64,000 bases of DNA, from positions 62,001 through 126,000 of the forward strand of contig JAXLXF010000010.1 in NCBI GenBank assembly GCA_046328125.1, written 5' to 3'. The notes below the pieces were generated by a model. It saw only the letters and a list, made by a program, of their open reading frames with translations, was not told the origin of the DNA and searched no databases. Position numbers and translations under genes: made by a program. The first letter of the stretch is position 1. Every line of letters starts with the position of its first letter. This stretch comes from JADZEM01 sp046328125 (GTDB lineage Bacteria > Chloroflexota > UBA6077 > JACCZL01). Shown here piece after piece: positions 58,715-64,000 of the stretch.

Positions 58715-59557
58715 TCAGTTGCGAAAGGGTGCTCCGAGCGGGTACTCGTTGACGTCCACGCCGAGCAGCTCGCGCATCGCCTTGCCCTGGTTCTTGAACC
58801 ACTCGTACAGGATCACCACGTCCCAGCCGATGCAGAAGTCGCGGACGCCCATGTCGAGGTACGGCTTCGCGGCGTCCGGGCTGCCGAGCTCGACGCGCGG
58901 CCGGATGCCCTTCTTGAGCGCCGTCTCGATGGTGTACTTCTCGGCGGCGATGACGTCAGGATGAAGACCGCCGCCGTAGTTGTGGCCGGGCTTGCCGATG
59001 CTCATCGAGTAGTCGGACGGTCCGAACTGGACCATGTCGATGCCCGGCACGTCGAGGACGGCCTCCAGGTCTTCGACGCAGCCCTTTTTCTCCACCATCA
59101 GGCAGATGACGGCTTCGTCGAGGGACTTGATCCACTCAGGCGAGCCGCCCTCCAGCACGTAGCCCGCGTCGCGCCGCATCCCGACGCCGTGGATGCCGTC
59201 CGAACCGGGGAACTCGGCGCGGACGGCCGCGACGCTCGCCCTCGCATCGGCCACGCTGCGGATGTCGGCGAACAACAAGTTCTGGATGCCCGATCCGAGT
59301 GCTCGCACCGTGACGAACGTGCGCGGCTCCTGCTCGACCTTGATCATGCCCGAGAAGTTGGGGAACAGGTCGATGGCGCGGCCCAGGTTCTCCAGGCTGC
59401 GAAGGTCGTACACGCCGTACTCGGCCACGAACTCCACGTAGTCGAACATGCCAGAGTGCCCGATCAGCTCGATGATGGTCGGGTTGTCCAGGTTGGCATG
59501 GGTGCCGAGCGTCGGCTTGTCGTCGCGTAGCAACTGCCGCAGATTGTTCTTGCGCAC
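58715..59557 (-). CDS. HpcH/HpaI-family aldolase
   Basis: A 280-residue class II pyruvate-type aldolase of the 2-keto-3-deoxy acid group. Metal-binding Glu and Asp are in RVELGSPDA-type segments and FGPSDYSMSIG. DYVEFVAEYGVYD and LMVEKKGCVEDLEAVL match the family. The start is a GTG with GGGAGGAG 5 bases upstream. It lies downstream of a threonine-synthase-like gene on the same strand, 40 bases away. HpcH enzymes split 4-hydroxy-2-oxo acids from aromatic or sugar degradation. With the FAH, DapA-like and enolase-superfamily genes it supports keto-acid catabolism in this organism. Confidence 0.86.
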   Translation of the reverse strand: MRKNNLRQLLRDDKPTLGTHANLDNPTIIELIGHSGMFDYVEFVAEYGVYDLRSLENLGRAIDLFPNFSGMIKVEQEPRTFVTVRALGSGIQNLLFADIRSVADARASVAAVRAEFPGSDGIHGVGMRRDAGYVLEGGSPEWIKSLDEAVICLMVEKKGCVEDLEAVLDVPGIDMVQFGPSDYSMSIGKPGHNYGGGLHPDVIAAEKYTIETALKKGIRPRVELGSPDAAKPYLDMGVRDFCIGWDVVILYEWFKNQGKAMRELLGVDVNEYPLGAPFRN

Positions 59558-59596
59558 AGAGTCTCCTCCCGGAGTGAGTCAGAGCGATACGGTAGC

Positions 59597-60700
59597 CTAC
59601 TTCGAGCCCGCTTTGAGGCCGCTCCCGCCGAGCATCACGACGGTCGTCTCGCCGGCCCGCAGCTGGCCGTTGGCGAGCAGGTTGCGGGCGGCGGCGAGCG
59701 TCAGGGCGGCAGTTGGCTCCACATACAGCCCCTCGGCGGCGAGGTCGGCCTGCGCCGCGAGGATCTCCTCCTCGGAGGCGCTGGCTGTGCCGCCGCCGGA
59801 CTCCCGTAGCGCTCTCAAGATCTCCTGGCGGCGGATCGGGCGGCCGGTCGCGACGCCCTCGGCCACCGAGACGCCCGGCACCACGCCGGCGATGTCGTCG
59901 GCCCCGGCCTGGAACGCGCGGTGGATCGGGGCGGTGGCAGCAGCCTGGGCGGCGTACAGCCTCGGCATCCGGTCAGTTTCGCCGGCCTCCACCAGCCCGC
60001 GGAAGGCGTAGAACGAGCCGAGCAGCGAGCTCCCCAGCCCGACCGCCAGCACCAGCGCGTCCGGTACCCGGAATCCCAACTGCTCCCAGAGCTCCCAGCC
60101 GAGCGTCTTCATGCCTTCGACAAATAATGGCTGCCAGTTGTGACTGGCGTAGAAGCGGCGCTCGGCGGCCTCGCGGACGGCGGTCGCGGTATCGTCGCGG
60201 GAGCCGGGCACGCGGACCAGCCGCGCGCCATGCGCCGAGATCTGGGCCAGCTTGCCCGCCGAGGTGGACGCAGGGGTGTAGACCTCGCAGTCCAGGCCGG
60301 CCCGGGCAGCGTAGCAGGCCAGCGAGGCGCCGGCGTTGCCTGACGAGTCCTCGACCACCTCGTGGACGCCGAGCTTCTTCAACGCGTTCACGAGCACCGC
60401 CGAGCCCCGGTCTTTGAACGAGCCGCTCGGCATCAGGTACTCGATCTTGAGCGAGAAGGGAGCTGCGCCGCGCAACCCTGGCAGCAGCGGCGTCATCCCC
60501 TCGCCGAAGTACGCCACGGCGTCTGCCTGCTTGATGGGCAACGCGGCATCGTAGCGCCAGAGCGAGTGCTCGCCGGTCCGAATATCGCCCCGCCGCAGAA
60601 GCGGAGCGCCGTCGTAGTTCAGGTGGCTGCCACAGACGCAGCGCCAGACGAGCGCGTCGTCAGGCTCGCGGTGGCCGCAGGCGGGACAGAGATACGTCAT
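59597..60700 (-). CDS. Threonine synthase-like PLP enzyme with an N-terminal zinc ribbon
   Basis: A 367-residue fold-type II PLP enzyme. The Lys in LMPSGSFKDRG binds PLP; VVEDSSGNAGASLACYAARAG and GLGSSLLGSFYAF contact substrate and phosphate. Two Cys pairs (CPAC and CVCG) near the N-terminus form a small zinc ribbon, as in many threonine synthases. Threonine synthase turns phosphohomoserine into threonine, fitting the hom gene in the window, but cysteate- and diaminopropionate-type relatives cannot be excluded. The ATG overlaps the stop of the upstream aminotransferase by 4 bases, so the pair is translated together. Confidence 0.8.
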   Translation of the reverse strand: MTYLCPACGHREPDDALVWRCVCGSHLNYDGAPLLRRGDIRTGEHSLWRYDAALPIKQADAVAYFGEGMTPLLPGLRGAAPFSLKIEYLMPSGSFKDRGSAVLVNALKKLGVHEVVEDSSGNAGASLACYAARAGLDCEVYTPASTSAGKLAQISAHGARLVRVPGSRDDTATAVREAAERRFYASHNWQPLFVEGMKTLGWELWEQLGFRVPDALVLAVGLGSSLLGSFYAFRGLVEAGETDRMPRLYAAQAAATAPIHRAFQAGADDIAGVVPGVSVAEGVATGRPIRRQEILRALRESGGGTASASEEEILAAQADLAAEGLYVEPTAALTLAAARNLLANGQLRAGETTVVMLGGSGLKAGSK

Positions 60701-62004
60701 CCCTTCACCCGCCGCAAGGCGCGCTCGGCGGCCTCCAGGGTCCGGTCGACGTCCGCGTCGTCGTGGACGGTCGAGACGTACATCTTGGCGCCCGGGTTCA
60801 TCAAGATGCCCTCGCGTACCAGCTCCACGCCGAACGCATAGGTCGCCTTCGCGTCCTGCTTCGCCAGAGTGCGCGCGTCCGAGACCTCGTGCTCGGTGAT
60901 GGTCGGCTGGAACACCATCGCCTCGCCGGGCGCCTGGAGCGGCAGCCCAACCCGCCGCCCGACCTCGACAAGTCCTTCGCGCAGGCGGTTGCCCATCGCG
61001 TGGAGCCGCGCGTGGGTGCCGGGCTGCATCAGCACCTCCAGCGTGGCGAGGCCGGCCACTGCCGCGATTGGGTTGCCCGAGAGGGTGCCGCTGATCTGGA
61101 CGTAGTCCGGCTCCTTCGAGCGGCGCGGGTCGCAGAGCGTCATGATCTCAGCGCGGCCGGCGACGGCCGCCAGCGGATAGCCGCCGCTGACCGCCTTGCC
61201 GTACGACGCCAGGTCGCACTCGACCTCGTAATACTCCTGCGCGCCGCCCGGCGCGAGCCGGAAGCCGGTCACGACTTCGTCCAGCACCATCGGGATGCCG
61301 TGGTCGCGGGTGATCTGGCGGACGCCCTGGAGGAAGCCGGGCTTCGGCACGATGCAGCGCTGGAGCGGCTCGATGATGACCGCCGCCAGCTCGTCGGCGT
61401 GCTCCGCGATGATCCGCCCGGTCGTCTCCAGGTCGTTGAACGGGGCGATCAGCACCGTCTGGTCGAGCACCTTCGGGACGCCGGCCGACTCGGCGTGGGC
61501 GGCCGGGAAGTCGGCCTCGCCGTGGGGCGTCACCGAGTACTGGGCGTAGTCGCCGACGCCATGGAAGCCGCCCTCGAACTTGAGGATGGTGTCGCGGCGG
61601 CGGTAGGCACGGGCGAGGCGCAAGGCGTACGTCACCGCCTCGTTGCCGGTGCTCGTGAAGCGGACCTGCTCGGCGCAGGGCGCCAGCTGGCAGATGCGCT
61701 CGGCGAGGCGGATCGCCTCCTCGGTCGGCAGGTAGAACGTGGAGCTACGGGCCAACTGCGCCGAGACTGCCGCCACCACGGCCGGATGGGCGTGCCCCAC
61801 GAGCATCGGTCCGGACCCGAGGATGTAGTCCACGTACTCGCGGCCGTCCACGTCGTACACCTTGCTGCCATGGCCCTCGCGCACGACCAGTTGGACCTCG
61901 TCCGGCAGGCGGAAGTAGCCGAGCGATCCTCCGGGCATCGTCGCGGCGGCCAGTTGGAGCAGGCGCTCGTGCTCGGCCGACCGCGTGGTGACGTCAACGG
62001 CCAT
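60697..62004 (-). CDS. Class III aminotransferase, glutamate-1-semialdehyde 2,1-aminomutase-like
   Basis: A 435-residue PLP enzyme. Landmarks: VDGREYVDYILGSGPMLVGHAHP, RFTSTGNEAVTYALRLARAYRRR, FEGGFHG, the PLP Asp region MVLDEVVTGFR and the PLP Lys in SYGKAVSGGYPLAA. It has the GSA-aminotransferase layout, but its pairing with a threonine-synthase-like gene suggests a specialised transaminase rather than heme synthesis. ATG 62004 has GGAG 7 bases upstream; a frame to 62049 adds residues without homology. The stop overlaps the next gene. Confidence 0.83.
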   Translation of the reverse strand: MAVDVTTRSAEHERLLQLAAATMPGGSLGYFRLPDEVQLVVREGHGSKVYDVDGREYVDYILGSGPMLVGHAHPAVVAAVSAQLARSSTFYLPTEEAIRLAERICQLAPCAEQVRFTSTGNEAVTYALRLARAYRRRDTILKFEGGFHGVGDYAQYSVTPHGEADFPAAHAESAGVPKVLDQTVLIAPFNDLETTGRIIAEHADELAAVIIEPLQRCIVPKPGFLQGVRQITRDHGIPMVLDEVVTGFRLAPGGAQEYYEVECDLASYGKAVSGGYPLAAVAGRAEIMTLCDPRRSKEPDYVQISGTLSGNPIAAVAGLATLEVLMQPGTHARLHAMGNRLREGLVEVGRRVGLPLQAPGEAMVFQPTITEHEVSDARTLAKQDAKATYAFGVELVREGILMNPGAKMYVSTVHDDADVDRTLEAAERALRRVKG

Positions 62005-62118
62005 TGCTGTCTCCAGAGACGATAGTGTCAGTTGCCGGCACTGTAGCACACCCTGGTGGCGAGTCCGGCCAGCTACCTGCCGGCAGGTCTGCCGCCGGCC
62101 TGGGCTCGCTATGCAACA

Positions 62119-62148
62119 GCCCCCTCATCTACGCTGGGATGAGGGGGC
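62119..62148 (-). terminator. Hairpin after the MetE-like gene
   Basis: A perfect 10-bp stem (GCCCCCTCAT with ATGAGGGGGC) and a 10-base loop, 28 bases past the MetE-like stop on the minus strand. Confidence 0.5.
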
Positions 62149-62175
62149 CGGGTGATGCTGTCGAGGGTCGGAGCG

Positions 62176-63210
62176 CTACAGGCCGAGCTGCTTCCGGGCC
62201 AGCTTTGCGCCGGCCGCCAGCGCGCCGATCTTCTGGTTGCACATGTAGCGCGGGCTCCAGCCGAAGCCACAGTCGGGATTCACCCAGAGCTGCTCCGGCT
62301 TGACGTACTGGAGTGCGCGGTGGATGCGCTTCGCCACGTCTTCCGGGGTGTCCGTGTAGAAGTTCTTGACGTCGATGAGGCCAGCGCCCAGCTGCCGGCC
62401 ATCCGAGAGCCACTCGCCGACCTTCTCGATCTCCGAGAGCTCGCGGCTGGCGAATTCGAGCACGAACTGGTCGCAGTTGGTCTTCAGCGCGCCGGGGAAG
62501 TAGTTGGCGTAGACGCGCTCGAAGCGCCCGCGCCCGAACCGGTTGCCGAAGCAGATGTGGAACGCCAGCTTCGCCTTGACGCCCTCAGTCGCCTTGTTGA
62601 AGAGGCGGGCCATCTCCTCGCCGGACACGTTGCCGCGGGCCGGCTCGTCAATCTGGATGAACTCGGCGCCGGCCGCGACCAGCCCCTTCAGCTCCTCGTT
62701 GATGACCTCGCAGAACCGCTCGGCGATGTCAACCGTGCCCTTGTACTCGGTGCCCGGGTGGATGCGCGAGCCGAACGTCAGCGGCCCGGCACAGGTCGCC
62801 TTGAGCGGCTTGTCGGTGTGGGCCATCGTGTACTTGAACTCGTCAATAATGCCGAGGCCGCCCTCCGGCACCCCGATCCGCCCCGTCGCGACGTAGCGGG
62901 TCTGCTGGTCGTAGCCCCAGGGGCCGTCCTTCCGCTTGATCTCGATGGGCTGGATGTTCTGGATGACGGTGTAGTACGAATCGACATAGCCGTCCAGGCG
63001 GCGGACCTCACCATCGGTGATGACGTCCAGGCCGGCCTTCGTCATGTCGCGGATGGCGGTGTCGGCGGCGTCGTCCAGCATCTCGGCCAGGTCACCCTCG
63101 CCCCAGACGCCCTTCTCGTGCTCCCGGACGCCGGCGTACCACCATGATCCTTTGCCGTGCGAGCCGACGACGGTGGCCGGCAGGAGCGGCAAGTTGTCAA
63201 ATCGTCCCAT
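62176..63210 (-). CDS. Cobalamin-independent methionine synthase (MetE C-terminal) family protein
   Basis: A 344-residue single barrel equal to the catalytic half of MetE. Zinc ligands fit the His in LAFHICFGN, the Cys there and the Cys in WVNPDCGFGW. FIQIDEPARGNVSG holds the substrate Asp/Glu. The N-terminal half of MetE is absent, as in archaeal-type and MetE-II-like proteins that use other methyl donors. ATG 63210 with AAGGGG 11 bases before it. It could serve methionine synthesis or a catabolic methyltransfer; no folate-binding clues are clear. Confidence 0.82.
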   Translation of the reverse strand: MGRFDNLPLLPATVVGSHGKGSWWYAGVREHEKGVWGEGDLAEMLDDAADTAIRDMTKAGLDVITDGEVRRLDGYVDSYYTVIQNIQPIEIKRKDGPWGYDQQTRYVATGRIGVPEGGLGIIDEFKYTMAHTDKPLKATCAGPLTFGSRIHPGTEYKGTVDIAERFCEVINEELKGLVAAGAEFIQIDEPARGNVSGEEMARLFNKATEGVKAKLAFHICFGNRFGRGRFERVYANYFPGALKTNCDQFVLEFASRELSEIEKVGEWLSDGRQLGAGLIDVKNFYTDTPEDVAKRIHRALQYVKPEQLWVNPDCGFGWSPRYMCNQKIGALAAGAKLARKQLGL

Positions 63211-63248
63211 GTTGGTCAGTCCCCTTCTCTCAATGTGAGTGATATTGA

Positions 63249-63343
63249 CCCCTCCCTCAAGGGGCGCGATAAATCGCGCCCGTACCAGGCACTCGGTCGG
63301 ACCTCGTAGGGGCGCAATTCATTGCGCCCACCAGTGGGAGGGG
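63249..63343. repeat. Intergenic compound palindrome (C-rich outer, GGGCGC inner)
   Basis: Outer arms CCCCTCCC (63249-63256) and GGGAGGGG (63336-63343) enclose two hairpins: GGGCGCGAT-AA-ATCGCGCCC (63262-63281) and GGGCGCAAT-TC-ATTGCGCCC (63310-63329). Same architecture as the nested element inside the ABC exporter gene at 15286-15468. No gene is supported in 63211-63386. Confidence 0.75.
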
Positions 63344-63386
63344 GCTCTTGTTATGTGCACGGTAGGAGATGGTACTCGGTTCGCGG

Positions 63387-64000
63387 TCAGCTGGTGGCGC
63401 TGAGCGGCACGCTCACTCTACCGGCTGGCTCGTCAGTGGCGCGGACCGAATTGAGCAGGCCGCCGACCTGGAGCATCACGCGCTGGCGGTCGCTCGCCTC
63501 CACGCGGGTGATGATGGTCTTCCCTTTGGTCAGGTTCTGGACCGGAATCTCGTTCTCGCCGGACGCCACCAGCCCCCTCACGTCGCCGATCTCCAGCTCG
63601 TCGTCAGGGTCCAGCAAGTCGTAGTCGGCCTCGTTCGCCAGGGTGAGGGGCAAGACGCCAAAGTTGGTCAGGTTGGCGCGGTGGATGCGCGCGAACCCCT
63701 TGGCGATCACCGCCTTGACGCCCAGGTAGCTCGGGCCGAGCGCGGCGTGCTCACGGCTCGATCCCTGGCCATAGTTCTGGCCGGCCACGATGAAGCCGCC
63801 GCCGAACTGCTTGGCTCGCCCCACGAACGCGGGATCGACTAGATTGAAGACGTACTCCGAGATGGCCGGCACGTTCGAGCGGAGGGCCAGAATGTGAGCG
63901 TGGGCCGGCAGGATGCCATCCGTGCTGATGTTGTCCCCGACCCGGGTCAGGACCCGGCCGGCGATCGTCTGCGCCATCGGGGCGCGGACCGGGATCGGCT
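63387..64000 (-). CDS. Aconitate hydratase, C-terminal swivel domain (5' partial)
   Basis: The frame enters from the right edge and is open upstream of its first visible ATG (63977), so the gene is probably longer. About 200 residues are visible. They match domain 4 of aconitases: VGDNISTDGILPA, LRSNVPAISEYVF, FIVAGQNYGQGSSREHAAL and FARIHRANLTNFGVLPL, where Ser and Arg of GSSREHA contact substrate. The length to the stop fits the end of a monomeric aconitase. A separate small subunit of isopropylmalate isomerase would read DNIDTDxIIP, so aconitase is preferred. It serves the TCA cycle (citrate to isocitrate). Confidence 0.82.
   Translation of the reverse strand, partial: PIPVRAPMAQTIAGRVLTRVGDNISTDGILPAHAHILALRSNVPAISEYVFNLVDPAFVGRAKQFGGGFIVAGQNYGQGSSREHAALGPSYLGVKAVIAKGFARIHRANLTNFGVLPLTLANEADYDLLDPDDELEIGDVRGLVASGENEIPVQNLTKGKTIITRVEASDRQRVMLQVGGLLNSVRATDEPAGRVSVPLSATS

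Overview
The window is very GC-rich bacterial chromosome with dense genes, many GTG starts and a heavy load of small palindromic and tandem repeats. I infer Chloroflexota (Thermomicrobia or related soil or thermal lineages). The reasons are the two lipobox PQQ sugar dehydrogenases, the mixture of sugar-acid enzymes, a mycothiol-synthase-like gene, large secreted beta-helix and carboxypeptidase-regulatory-like proteins, and short palindromes that enter coding sequence in frame. No rRNA, tRNA, CRISPR array, prophage or intact transposase was found. The taxonomic call is inference.

Layout. 1-4194 is a co-directional sugar-acid set: an enolase-superfamily dehydratase (cut by the left edge), a DapA-family aldolase and two tandem aldose-epimerase-like genes. 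4339-9417 holds an SPFH protein, an MgtE Mg2+ channel behind a structured leader, a PQQ sugar dehydrogenase and a FAH-family hydrolase. 9414-23193 looks like a cell-surface glycan or export region: three multi-span GT-C-like glycosyltransferases, a two-gene heterodimeric ABC exporter, a second PQQ dehydrogenase, asparagine synthetase, thioredoxin and an RmlD-like reductase. 23479-29017 has an MshD-like double GNAT, a phosphoribosyltransferase, a broken FAD oxidoreductase, and a membrane pseudokinase next to a small protein that shares its membrane module. 29241-37701 carries a GH106-like glycosidase, an amidase, an ABC-F ATPase, a HEPN/MNT pair and a CHASE2 adenylate cyclase.

38320-47045 is the most unusual block. 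A 1579-residue secreted double beta-helix protein and a 957-residue carboxypeptidase-regulatory-like surface protein share a two-cysteine domain ending in CGS-FVGGG. Between them lies a LuxR-type regulator whose receiver has lost its phospho-acceptor Asp. A pair of identical palindromic operator-like sites 21 bp apart lies upstream of the beta-helix gene.

47285-64000 is mostly metabolism: homoserine dehydrogenase and glutamate synthase large subunit, a YgjP-like metallopeptidase, a cupin, a RibD reductase domain, a zinc-type dehydrogenase, a canonical membrane Ser/Thr kinase, an HpcH aldolase, a threonine-synthase-like and a GSA-aminotransferase-like gene, a MetE-like methionine synthase, and the C-terminal part of an aconitase cut by the right edge.

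Repeats are a theme. At least five families of small repeats are dispersed through the window: CCGTGG-type hairpins, GGGCGCAAT-type hairpins, C-rich long inverted repeats, 7-bp tandem repeats and an 18-bp tandem repeat. Two long inverted repeats sit in frame inside both halves of the ABC exporter, and one of these is a palindrome nested inside another. All product calls are from reading translations and motifs by eye; no database search was run.
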